From Planctomycetales bacterium (GTDB taxonomy: Bacteria > Planctomycetota > Planctomycetia > Pirellulales > Pirellulaceae): a stretch of DNA of 32,570 bases. The notes below the pieces were generated by a model. That model was not told where the DNA came from and searched no databases. It was given only the letters and a program-made list of their open reading frames with translations. The position numbers and the translations under genes were made by a program. Every line of letters starts with the position of its first letter. The stretch's first letter is position 1. This document shows, piece by piece, positions 7,471 to 15,390 of this stretch. The DNA lies in contig JAGQPS010000021.1 in NCBI GenBank assembly GCA_020426595.1, positions 1 to 32,570 of the forward strand. The letters run 5' to 3'.

Positions 7471-8568
7471 ATGCGTTCCTTGCTTGAACTCGACGAATCG
7501 CAGCTCGTGGCCTGGCTCCAGGAGCAAGGGGAGCCGCGCTATCGGGCGGCCCAAATTCGTCGCTGGGTCTTCGAGCGACGGGCGGAAGACTTTGAATCGA
7601 TGAACGATCTCCCCAAGTCGCTCCGCGCGCGACTGGCCGAGCACTTCGTGCTGTGGCAAGGCGAGATCGACGTTCATTCCCGAGCGACCGATGGAACCGA
7701 GAAACTCCTGCTGAAGTGGCCCAGCGGAGCCAAGATCGAATGTGTCCTGATTCGTGAAGGCGACCGAAGGACGATCTGCATTAGCAGCCAAGTGGGCTGC
7801 GCGATGGGTTGCGTGTTCTGCGCCAGTGGGCTCGATGGAGTCGAACGGAACCTGAGTCACGCGGAGATCGTCGAGCAGATGCTGCGCCTTCAACGATTGC
7901 TGCCAGCCGATGAGCGGCTCAGTCATATCGTCGTGATGGGGATGGGCGAGCCGTTGGCCAATCTCGACAATGTGCTGGTCGCGCTGCGCGAGGCCAATGC
8001 CAAGACAGGCCTCGATATCTCGGCCCGTCGCATCACGATTTCCACCGTGGGCCTTCCCCCCGCTCTTCGTCGGCTGACCCAAGAGGAACCTCGGTATCAT
8101 CTGGCCGTTTCGCTCCACGCGCCTAACGATGCCTTGCGTAGTGAGATCGTGCCGGTCAACCGCAAGATCGGCATCGAGGCCGTGATGGAGGCCGCCGATG
8201 AGTACTTCGAGGCCTCCGGGCGAAGATTGACGTTTGAGTATGTGTTGCTCGGGCAACTCAACGATTCGCCGCAACATGCTCGGGAACTCGCCGCGCTCCT
8301 GCGAGGACGCACCGCGTTACTCAATGTCATTCCCTACAACCCGGTTGCCGGTCTTCCCTACAAGACTCCTTCGCCGGAAGCGATCGACCGATTCCGCGGG
8401 GAACTCGAGCAGCGAGGCATCAATGTGCAGTTTCGCCAGCGCAAGGGGGATGAGATCAATGCCGCCTGCGGGCAACTGAGGCGAGCCACGCAGGGCACCA
8501 TCCCATCCAAGGGCACCGTCCCATCCAAGAGCACGGTCCCCCTGAGTCGTCCCACGACCGAGTCCTAG
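7471..8568 (+). CDS. rlmN: Dual-specificity RNA methyltransferase RlmN (23S rRNA A2503, tRNA A37)
   Basis: A radical SAM enzyme that adds a C2 methyl group to A2503 of 23S rRNA and A37 of some tRNAs. The 4Fe-4S motif is C110-x3-C114-x2-C117. The methyl-carrying Cys is C333 in DEINAACGQLR and the second catalytic Cys is C103, seven residues before the cluster as in the E. coli enzyme. VVMGMGEPLANLDNV is the conserved SAM-binding part. The ATG at 7471 gives 365 residues, a normal length; a frame reaching 7270 is open but unrelated. After the last conserved region the protein has a short tail with tandem TIPSK/TVPSK repeats, listed separately. It is followed by rlmD 141 nt later, so the two rRNA methyltransferases may share a transcript. 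Confidence 0.96.
   Translation: MRSLLELDESQLVAWLQEQGEPRYRAAQIRRWVFERRAEDFESMNDLPKSLRARLAEHFVLWQGEIDVHSRATDGTEKLLLKWPSGAKIECVLIREGDRRTICISSQVGCAMGCVFCASGLDGVERNLSHAEIVEQMLRLQRLLPADERLSHIVVMGMGEPLANLDNVLVALREANAKTGLDISARRITISTVGLPPALRRLTQEEPRYHLAVSLHAPNDALRSEIVPVNRKIGIEAVMEAADEYFEASGRRLTFEYVLLGQLNDSPQHARELAALLRGRTALLNVIPYNPVAGLPYKTPSPEAIDRFRGELEQRGINVQFRQRKGDEINAACGQLRRATQGTIPSKGTVPSKSTVPLSRPTTES
8494..8541 (+). repeat. In-frame 18-bp tandem repeat at the 3' end of rlmN
   Basis: Two 18-bp units of the form GGCACCRTCCCATCCAAG (8494-8511 and 8512-8529) are followed by a 12-bp partial unit. They are in frame and encode GTIPSK-GTVPSK-STVP at the end of RlmN. Because 18 is a multiple of three, unit gain or loss would not shift the frame. 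This is likely a neutral minisatellite in a disordered tail. Confidence 0.8.
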
Positions 8569-8709
8569 CAACCGATGCGGAGGCTCGTTCGCGATCCTCC
8601 TCGGTCTCGCCGCGCCTCGCCAGCACGCGGATCTCCCGTTTCACCATTGCTTCCACCGCCATCCGTTCACTGGCCTCCCCTCACCCGCCTCGCTGAAAGA
8701 ACATCGCCG

Positions 8710-10005
8710 ATGAGTCAACCGCGTCGTCGCTCGCGCGCCCCCAAACCGCCGGTGGAGACCACGATCGACCGTTGGTTGCCGACCGGCGAGGGGTGCGGTT
8801 CCCATGGTGACCGGGAGGTGCATGCCTGGGGAGCGCTGCCGGGCGAGCGAGTGATGGTTCAGGTTCGCAAACGCAAGGCGGGGATCTGGCACGGCATGGT
8901 CGCGGAGGTGCTCGAGGCGAGTGCCGACCGGGTCGAGCCGCTCGAGTCGCATTATCTGTGCTGCTCGCCCTGGCAGGTCGTGCGACCCGATCTCGAAAAC
9001 GGACTCAAGACCGCGCTGGTTCGAGAGATGGCGAGTCGCCATGGAGTCGAGCTACCGTCGTTTACCGTCCAAGGGGCCGTCGAGGTTGGGTATCGGAACA
9101 AGCTGGAGTTTGGATTCACGGGCACCGACGAGGGTCTTTCGCTTTCGTTTTTCGTCCGCGGTGGTTCCGGCTGGCGAATGCCGCTGGACGGCTGTGTGTT
9201 GGCGAATGAACCGATCAATGTCGTCGCCCGCGCCATGGTCGCTCGACTCAATCAGCTCGGACTATCACCTCGGACCACCAAGAGCCTCATTCTGCGCAGC
9301 AACCGGGCGGGGCAAGTCGTGGCGGGTCTGTACGTCCGGGATCGCGTGCCGACGATTGGAGCCTTCGACGATCTGGAGCCGTTGGTGGGCTGGCGAGTCT
9401 ACTTGTCCAACCCCAAGAGTCCCGCGAGCGTGGTCGACGAAACGCTGGAGGAATACGGAGCGGCGGCGATTCGTGAGCAATTGGGGTCTGCCGGATTTGA
9501 ATTGACCGATCGGAGTTTCTTTCAGGTCAACGTGCCTCGCTTCGAAACGGCACTCGAGGCGATGAAACGCCACGTCTTGCCAGACCGTCCCATCGTCGAC
9601 CTCTATGCGGGAGTCGGCTCGATTGGCATCGGGCTCGGCCGGCCTGGGACGCTGTTTGTGGAAAGCGACCCGCAATGCGTCGAGTGTTTGACCAGCAATT
9701 GCCAAGCGGCGGGGCTCGAGTCGCCCACGATTCTGGCTCAGCCCGCCGAGGCGGGCTTGCCCGATTTTCCCAGCGAATCGACCGTCATCGTCGATCCGCC
9801 ACGAGTCGGCTTGCATGCCAAGGTCGTGCGAGTCCTGGCCGAAAGGCGGCCCTCGCGGCTGATCTATCTGTCCTGCAATCCCGACTCGCAGCTGCGCGAT
9901 TTGTCTCTGTGGCGAGACGCGTTTCGAGTCGTCGATTTCGAGGCGTTTAACTTTTTTCCTCGGACTCCGCATGTCGAGTCGCTCGCGATTCTCGAGCCTC
10001 TTTGA
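8710..10005 (+). CDS. rlmD: 23S rRNA (uracil-5-)-methyltransferase, RlmD/TrmA type
   Basis: An RNA m5U methyltransferase with an N-terminal TRAM-like region (residues 15-75) and a Rossmann SAM domain. Visible motifs are SFFQVN before the SAM domain, DLYAGVGSIGIGL at 297-309, VDPPRVGLH at about 360-368, the nucleophile C389 in YLSCNPDSQ, and FFPRTPHVE near the end. These fit TrmA/RumA enzymes acting on rRNA. The name rlmD is by family likeness; RlmC or TrmA activity is not excluded. The N-terminal iron-sulfur cysteines of E. coli RlmD (C-x5-C-x2-C plus one later) are not intact: only adjacent C84-C85 and C162 remain. I chose ATG at 8710; the frame extends to 8575 with an arginine-rich leader that looks non-coding. 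Confidence 0.85.
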   Translation: MSQPRRRSRAPKPPVETTIDRWLPTGEGCGSHGDREVHAWGALPGERVMVQVRKRKAGIWHGMVAEVLEASADRVEPLESHYLCCSPWQVVRPDLENGLKTALVREMASRHGVELPSFTVQGAVEVGYRNKLEFGFTGTDEGLSLSFFVRGGSGWRMPLDGCVLANEPINVVARAMVARLNQLGLSPRTTKSLILRSNRAGQVVAGLYVRDRVPTIGAFDDLEPLVGWRVYLSNPKSPASVVDETLEEYGAAAIREQLGSAGFELTDRSFFQVNVPRFETALEAMKRHVLPDRPIVDLYAGVGSIGIGLGRPGTLFVESDPQCVECLTSNCQAAGLESPTILAQPAEAGLPDFPSESTVIVDPPRVGLHAKVVRVLAERRPSRLIYLSCNPDSQLRDLSLWRDAFRVVDFEAFNFFPRTPHVESLAILEPL

Positions 10006-10080
10006 ACGAGGAAACCACCGACCCCGTCATCGAAATAGGCCGACCGGTTCAAGCACTCTCGGGGAATCAAGTTTTTGCTG

Positions 10081-10109
10081 GTCCCTGAAGTTTGCGCCGC
10101 CGATATAAT
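10081..10109 (+). promoter_or_regulatory. Candidate promoter of the kinase gene
   Basis: A perfect TATAAT sits at 10104-10109, 94 nt before the kinase start, in otherwise GC-rich DNA. No convincing -35 is at the right spacing, so this is a candidate -10 element only. Confidence 0.25.
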
Positions 10110-10203
10110 CGGAGTTGCTCACACGCTCTGTGGCGGTGTGCGCGCGTTTGCCAGTCGAATTGGGACTCATATCCCCGCCCCTTGATCTCTGGCCCGGGAT
10201 GGC

Positions 10204-11535
10204 ATGATCACAACGCGAACGGTCATTAAGCCGAAGCAACAGTTGGGCAAATACCGCATCGAGTGCAAACTCGGCGAGGGTGGTTGTGCGGCTGTTTACC
10301 GAGCCCTCGATACGATCGAAGGGGTTCGCGTTGCTCTCAAGGTTCCTTTTCAGAACCGCATCAACGACTCGTGGCTCAACGAATTCAAACGCGAAATTCG
10401 GATCAACGCCCAGCTCCACCACCCCAACATCTTGCCGGTTAAGAACGCCGAGATCCTTGAAGGGCTCCCCATGGTCGCCTACCCACTCGGGGAGCGAACC
10501 TTGGCCGATCGATTGCGGAGCCGCATTTCGGTGGAAACCAGCGTGCACGTCATCGATCAGTTGCTCGATGCGGTCGCCTACGCTCACGGCAAGAAAGTCC
10601 TCCACTGCGACATCAAGCCCGAGAATCTCATCATGTTCTCGGGACATCACTTGATGCTCTCGGATTTCGGACTCGCGAAGATCACGCTCCGCACACTGCG
10701 GGCCTCCGGGTCCGGGACGATCGGCTACGTCGCTCCCGAGCAGGCGATGGGCCGTCCGTCGTTTCGGTCCGACGTCTTCTCGATCGGCCTCATCGTCTAC
10801 CGAATGTTCGCCGGAGTCCTGCCGGAGTGGCCGTACGATTGGCCACCGCCGAGCTTTGATCGGCTCAAGCAAAAGACTCACGAGGACATGATCGCTCTGT
10901 TGCAGCGGTCCATGGAACTCGACCCTCGCAAGCGGTTTCGGGACGCGCGGGCCATGAAGGCGGCCTACCGCCGAGTCCGCGGCAAGGTCCTGCGGTTTCG
11001 CCAGCGCCGCACCACGAGCGAGCCGGATGAAGTCTCGGCGACGAAGCGTGATTGGCGGACCGTGAGGCGGCGACAGTTTCTCCGCGAGTACGGCGCCGCC
11101 TTGGAAACGGAGTTCGTGTGCGGCAAGTGCGACGGTCCGGTCTCCGAGGCCATGACCACGTGTCCGTGGTGCGGCGATAATCGGACCGTCCATGACGGTG
11201 GGACTCGACATCCCCAATGTTGCCCTCGCTGCGAGCGAGGCATGAAGCTCGATTGGCCTTACTGCCCTTGGTGTTACGGCGGCGGGTTCGAAATCCAAAC
11301 CAACCGCCGGCTCTCCGACTCACGCTACGTGGGACGCTGTTCCAATACGGGTTGCGAGCGGCGGGAGCTGTTCCAGTTCATGCGATATTGCCCCTGGTGT
11401 CGCACCAAGGTGAGGCGTAAGTGGGGAGTCGCGGATTCCGAGGAGCATTGTTCCGGCTGCGGTTGGGGCATCTTGTCCGATTACTGGTCGCATTGCCCGT
11501 GGTGCGCCAAGTCGATTATCAGCGGAGCCTCCTGA
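10204..11535 (+). CDS. Serine/threonine protein kinase with four C-terminal zinc ribbons
   Basis: Residues 17-270 are a complete protein-kinase domain. They include a glycine loop (LGEGGCAAVY), lysine K46, catalytic D136 in HCDIKPEN, D154-F-G, and GTIGYVAPEQ. The usual HRD is HCD, so it is a non-RD kinase, a class often not activated through an activation-loop phosphate. After a basic linker come four zinc-ribbon modules, each ending in CPWC: C306/309/320/323, C340/343/354/357, C379/384/396/399 and C416/419/431/434. There is no membrane segment, so it should be cytoplasmic. The ribbons may bind nucleic acid or protein; that is inference. The PP2C-type phosphatase 263 nt downstream could reverse its action. 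A TATAAT box lies at 10104-10109. Kinase identity is certain, substrate unknown. Confidence 0.95.
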   Translation: MITTRTVIKPKQQLGKYRIECKLGEGGCAAVYRALDTIEGVRVALKVPFQNRINDSWLNEFKREIRINAQLHHPNILPVKNAEILEGLPMVAYPLGERTLADRLRSRISVETSVHVIDQLLDAVAYAHGKKVLHCDIKPENLIMFSGHHLMLSDFGLAKITLRTLRASGSGTIGYVAPEQAMGRPSFRSDVFSIGLIVYRMFAGVLPEWPYDWPPPSFDRLKQKTHEDMIALLQRSMELDPRKRFRDARAMKAAYRRVRGKVLRFRQRRTTSEPDEVSATKRDWRTVRRRQFLREYGAALETEFVCGKCDGPVSEAMTTCPWCGDNRTVHDGGTRHPQCCPRCERGMKLDWPYCPWCYGGGFEIQTNRRLSDSRYVGRCSNTGCERRELFQFMRYCPWCRTKVRRKWGVADSEEHCSGCGWGILSDYWSHCPWCAKSIISGAS

Positions 11536-11797
11536 GCCAACTTCCTGGAACGATTCAACCACGTTCTTCCTAAGTTGAGCTGCCCAATAGTGGGGAGGAT
11601 TTGTTAAGCTGTCTCCCGTTGACCGGCTGGGGCTCGCCGAGAACCGCACCGAGCCATCGTGTGAGTCGAGCTCGCGCGGGCAAAGCCAGGGACTCTTCGG
11701 GTACTCCCCGGCGGTCCTTTGCCGGCCCCGCGATCCTTCGCCAGCTCTCGTCAAACACTTATCCCTTTGAGTCTTCGTATAGGTAGGGATACCTCGC

Positions 11798-12694
11798 GTG
11801 ACCGCATCTCACGGGCTCGTGAAACTGTTCGTCGATCAACGCCTCGAACGACCCTGGATGGGACGTTTCTCCGAGGGGGCGGTCGGCGTCGTGACTCGTC
11901 CCTCGCCGCTCCGTCGAGGAGCGAACCAGGATGCGGCTTGCGTCCACTACGTCGAGCCTGGGGCTTTCGTGTTCGCCATCGCTGATGGGCTCGGCGGAGG
12001 TCCCGACGGTGATATCGCCGCTCGAGTCGCCCTCGAGGCTCTGACTCGACAAGTCCAGCAGGCGGTCCCCGGCGAAGCGACTCTGCGGTCGCATATCATC
12101 GATGGAATCGAAGCGGCCAATCGAGCGGTCCAACGCCTCGAATCCCAAGCCGCCACGACTCTTGTCGTGGTCGAGGTTTGCCGCGGGGAGATGAGGTCCT
12201 ATCACGTCGGCGATTCCGTCGCGCTACTCGCCAATCGGCAAGGGCGAGTCAAGTTCGAAACTCTGAGCCATTCCCCAGTCGCTTACGGTGTCGAGGCGGG
12301 CATGATCGAACGCGAGGATGCCATGCACCATTCGGAGCGGCATCTCGTGTTCAACGTCGTCGGCACCGACGAGATGCGCATCGAAGTTGGGCCGCGCGTC
12401 CCGTTGGCTCATCGAGATACCGTGATCCTGGCCAGCGACGGCGTGCTCGATAACCTCAGGCTCGAGGAACTCGCCGAACTCGCTTCACGCGGAAGGCTCG
12501 AGGCCGCCGTTCAATCGTCGGCCGACGCCGCGTCTCGACGCATGGCCAACCCGGAAGCGGACGAACCCAGCAAGCCGGATGACCTCACGCTCGTTCTCTT
12601 TCGACCCAACCCAAGGTTGTTTGACGTCGCGACAGGTATCAACGCGGTGTCCCAAGTCTCGACTGGCCTCGTGCCGGATTCCGAAAAGGTCTGA
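11798..12694 (+). CDS. PP2C-family protein phosphatase
   Basis: A metal-dependent serine/threonine phosphatase. The two-metal site is visible: NQD at 43-45, D63-G64 in AIADGLGGGPDG, D213-G214 in LASDGVLDNL and D260-D261 in KPDDLTLVLF. HVGDS at 135-139 is the usual inner strand motif. The glycine run after D63 (GLGGGPDG) is typical of bacterial PP2C proteins. The C-terminal 30 residues are extra and uncharacterised. GTG at 11798 has AGGTAGGG about 10 nt ahead; a later ATG at 11858 is possible but would cut the first strand. It follows the four-ribbon kinase on the same strand, and such a kinase-phosphatase pair often acts on shared targets. That partnership is inferred from position. Confidence 0.9.
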   Translation: MTASHGLVKLFVDQRLERPWMGRFSEGAVGVVTRPSPLRRGANQDAACVHYVEPGAFVFAIADGLGGGPDGDIAARVALEALTRQVQQAVPGEATLRSHIIDGIEAANRAVQRLESQAATTLVVVEVCRGEMRSYHVGDSVALLANRQGRVKFETLSHSPVAYGVEAGMIEREDAMHHSERHLVFNVVGTDEMRIEVGPRVPLAHRDTVILASDGVLDNLRLEELAELASRGRLEAAVQSSADAASRRMANPEADEPSKPDDLTLVLFRPNPRLFDVATGINAVSQVSTGLVPDSEKV

Positions 12695-12734
12695 CCGCGT
12701 CGGCGACGCGATGAAGAGGCACGTCGGTGGACGC

Positions 12735-12750
12735 CACGGCCGCGGCCGTG
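12735..12750. other. 16-bp perfect palindrome between convergent genes
   Basis: CACGGCCGCGGCCGTG reads the same on both strands and lies 41 nt after the phosphatase stop, before the convergent YHYH gene. It may be part of a GC-rich transcription terminator for either strand, though there is no U-run. Confidence 0.4.
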
Positions 12751-12828
12751 TAATGCGATCGCACTCGGGCCGGCGGCGTTTCGCTCGGGCCTCGTCACAC
12801 GCTGCTCTTGGCCCTGGACCGACGTCGT

Positions 12829-13794
12829 TCAGCGGCCGGGAAATCCTGGTGGCGGCGGGAAGCCGGGACGCGGTGGGCGGCCTCGGCCAGGGCCACCGTT
12901 GGGACCACCAGGGCCTCGCATGAAGCTCGCATCGGGTGTGCCGCGGAACGCCCGTGGAATGAACGGGAACCGATCGGTCAGCACATAGTAATATGTGCCT
13001 TGCGGGTATTCGGGCGTGACGCCCGTACGACCATTGCACTCGTCGAGGTCGCCGCTTCCCGCGACGTATTCCCAGTCCTGTACGAAAGTCCCGTCGTGGC
13101 GACCTCGCGGCCCTCCGTTTCGCATGCCTTCCTTGAGCTGGTAACTGCTCTTGAGTTCGATCAACGGGGAATCGGGATCGTCGGCATCGCGATAGCCCCA
13201 CACGGCGTAGATCGGAAAGCCGTCGGCGGCGTAGCCCACCATCGTCATGGAGTCAGGGCGTCGTAGTCGCTGAACAAGTCCCGTGGGGATGCCGTGGTAG
13301 TGGTAGGCTCCCGTCGGTTGCACATGGGCATTGTGTTCGTCGAGGCCCAGGTTCACGCCTCCCCCCAAGGCTTCGTATTGCCAGCCGCTCCGACGGTCTC
13401 GATTCCAAAATTCCGCCGCGCCTGGATCGAAGGGGACTCCGTTGAGAGCGACCCCGAACAACCCGAGTTCAAAAGGCGTGACTCGTCGCGCCGCCTCGGG
13501 CTCGAGCGGAAGCTCGAAGCGATGACGTTGAGCCGTGATCGTGTTCGGATTGCCTCGGTTGGGAAACTGTCCCGGCCGATGATCGGGAATCCCGTTGGAT
13601 TCGATGATCCGCTTGCCTCGCTCTTCCTTGACGTTGACCTCGGAACGAATCGCTTGGCGCTGCGCCCAAGCGGGAGTCGACAGGGATAGTCCGACGATCA
13701 GCAGGCCCAAGGCGAGACGACTGGGGCGACCAAGGGTTGGCAAGAGCCGATCGTGATGGCATCGGCGTGACCGCAAGAGAGATGATGGGAACAT
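12829..13794 (-). CDS. Secreted YHYH-domain protein
   Basis: A 321-residue exported protein. The N-terminus has a basic region followed by a hydrophobic core (LALGLLIVGLSLS) and a PAWAQ cleavage-like site near residue 44, so it should enter the periplasm or outside. The centre matches the YHYH family: GVALNGVPFDP, then DEHNAHVQPTGAYHYHGIP with Y164-H-Y-H167, and GYAADGFPIY. The YHYH motif gives the family its name; no enzymatic function is established and metal binding through its histidines is only a guess. The last 30 residues are a Gly/Pro/Arg-rich tail. The ATG at 13794 has GAGG nine nt upstream (a TTG at 13812 is less likely). It converges with the phosphatase gene and diverges from the Gfo/Idh/MocA gene. 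Confidence 0.92.
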   Translation of the reverse strand: MFPSSLLRSRRCHHDRLLPTLGRPSRLALGLLIVGLSLSTPAWAQRQAIRSEVNVKEERGKRIIESNGIPDHRPGQFPNRGNPNTITAQRHRFELPLEPEAARRVTPFELGLFGVALNGVPFDPGAAEFWNRDRRSGWQYEALGGGVNLGLDEHNAHVQPTGAYHYHGIPTGLVQRLRRPDSMTMVGYAADGFPIYAVWGYRDADDPDSPLIELKSSYQLKEGMRNGGPRGRHDGTFVQDWEYVAGSGDLDECNGRTGVTPEYPQGTYYYVLTDRFPFIPRAFRGTPDASFMRGPGGPNGGPGRGRPPRPGFPPPPGFPGR

Positions 13795-14239
13795 GCGGTG
13801 AATCCTCGACAAGACAAGAGTAACGGCGGTGGTTGGCCCGAGACGTCCAGCGAACCGGTCGCTCTCCGCCTCCGACGAGGGAAGTTTCTCGAGCCACTCG
13901 CGACCTTCGGTGTTTCCTGCTTACGGGAAACGCGGCACACGGTCCACAGTTCGAATCGGAGCGGACAGGCGCGGGCCACGCCATCAACCGAGTCGGGCGC
14001 CACGCGTCATGGCGAGAGGCTTGCTCGAGGCACTCGATCGCACCCTCGCGACCGTGGCGAATGGGAAGCGGTCATTGATTGGCCGCGCTTCATGGCTTAT
14101 CAAAGCAGACGCCGCCAAACGACTCATCGGGCTCGGCCAACCCAAGGCTACCCCGTCAGGCCCCTGCCAGGCCAACGGATTGTCGGTGAAAACGCTTCGA
14201 GGCATTGGGCTCGAGCCAACAACGTGGAAGGACCAAGGA
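13795..14239. promoter_or_regulatory. Divergent intergenic region, YHYH gene and dehydrogenase
   Basis: These 445 nt separate divergent genes. The plus frame stays open here by chance and reads as basic, low-information protein, so I do not extend the dehydrogenase into it. I see no tRNA, clear hairpin or recognisable promoter. Confidence 0.5.
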
Positions 14240-15346
14240 ATGTCGGATGTTTGTCGATGGGGGTTTCTGAGTACGGCGGGAATCGGACGCAAGAATTGGA
14301 AGGGAATTCGACACTCGGGCAACGGCGTCGTCGCGGCCGTCGCGAGCCGAGATTCCCAGAAGGCTCGGACGTTCATCGACGAGTGCCAGGGAGAAGTGCC
14401 ATTCCCGGTCGCGCCGAAGGCACTGGGTGGCTACGAGGCCCTGTTGGCCGATCCTGATATCGACGCGGTTTACGTCCCACTGCCAACCGGCATGCGGCGA
14501 GAATGGGTGATTCGCGCGGCGGAAGCGGGTAAGCACGTGCTGTGCGAAAAGCCGTGTGCTCCCAGTCTCGCGGACCTGACCGCGATGACCGACGCTTGCC
14601 GGGCCAACAACGTGCAGTTCATGGACGGCGTCATGTTCATGCACAGCAAACGCCTACCAGCACTGAGAGCCGTGCTGGACGATCAAGATCGCATGGGACA
14701 ACTGCGTCGAATTGGCATCCAGTTCTCTTTTTGTGGCCCTGATTCGTTCTTCGAGCACGACATTCGTACCCATAGCGAACTCGAGCCCCAAGGCTGTCTT
14801 GGCGACCTCGGTTGGTACTGCATCCGACAAACGCTTTGGGCGGTCAAGGGTGAGCTGCCGAGCGAGGTGTCGGCCCGCATTTTGACCGAGGCCGGTCAGC
14901 CTGGCAGTCCCGGGAAGGTGCCGGTGGAATTCTCGGCCGAGATGCGATGGAGCAACGGAGTCTCGGCCAGCTTCTACTGTTCATTCATCACCGAGAATCA
15001 ACAATTCGTGCGCTTCTGCGGTTCCAAGGGGTATGCCCAAGTCGACGATTTTGTCCTGCCCTTCCTCGGTAGCGAGCTGAAGTACGACGTCGCCAATCAT
15101 GCCTTCACCGTGCTTGGCTGCGACTTCAACATGGAACAGCACGTCGAACAACGGGCGGTCCACGAATACGCCAACGGCTGGCCAACCGCGCAGGAAGCGA
15201 ACATGGCGAGGACCTTCGGGCAACTCGTTCTCTCCGGGAAGCCGGACGGCGCTTGGCCGAAGTGGTCCTTGGTCACTCAGTCGGTCTTGGACGCGTGCCT
15301 CGAATCGGCTCGCTCGGGACGGTCCGTCTCGCCTCAAGCGGTGTGA
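14240..15346 (+). CDS. Gfo/Idh/MocA family oxidoreductase
   Basis: An NAD(P)-dependent dehydrogenase of sugars or related alcohols. Residues 1-120 form a Rossmann fold with the nucleotide-binding start WGFLSTAGIGRKN. The conserved E103-K-P105 (LCEKPCAPS) contains the catalytic lysine K104. The C-terminal alpha/beta domain has the GDLGWYCIR stretch that lines the active site and resembles the dihydrodiol-dehydrogenase branch. At 368 residues the length is normal. ATG at 14240 has GGAAGGA seven nt upstream, a strong start. There is no signal peptide, so it acts in the cytoplasm, unlike many secreted planctomycete members. It is 44 nt ahead of the sigma54 activator gene and probably co-transcribed with it. 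The substrate cannot be deduced. Confidence 0.93.
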   Translation: MSDVCRWGFLSTAGIGRKNWKGIRHSGNGVVAAVASRDSQKARTFIDECQGEVPFPVAPKALGGYEALLADPDIDAVYVPLPTGMRREWVIRAAEAGKHVLCEKPCAPSLADLTAMTDACRANNVQFMDGVMFMHSKRLPALRAVLDDQDRMGQLRRIGIQFSFCGPDSFFEHDIRTHSELEPQGCLGDLGWYCIRQTLWAVKGELPSEVSARILTEAGQPGSPGKVPVEFSAEMRWSNGVSASFYCSFITENQQFVRFCGSKGYAQVDDFVLPFLGSELKYDVANHAFTVLGCDFNMEQHVEQRAVHEYANGWPTAQEANMARTFGQLVLSGKPDGAWPKWSLVTQSVLDACLESARSGRSVSPQAV

Positions 15347-15390
15347 CCGAGCCTAGCAACGCGGGCGTCATTGTCTGACAGGGAGGGTTT

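Noticed and set aside
8575..8709. Longer start for the RlmD-like gene
   Set aside because: The leader is Arg/Pro-rich, has no homology-like features, and a normal family length is obtained from the ATG at 8710.
10027..11298. 423-residue open frame antisense to the kinase gene
   Set aside because: It covers the kinase domain and ribbons exactly, has no motifs and reads as Arg/His/Asp-rich shadow sequence.
13949..13957. GTTCGAATC, resembling a tRNA T-loop
   Set aside because: No matching acceptor stem, D-arm or anticodon arm was found around it.
13829..14239. N-terminal extension of the dehydrogenase frame
   Set aside because: The conserved Rossmann start begins at 14240 with a strong Shine-Dalgarno. 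The preceding open frame is random-looking.
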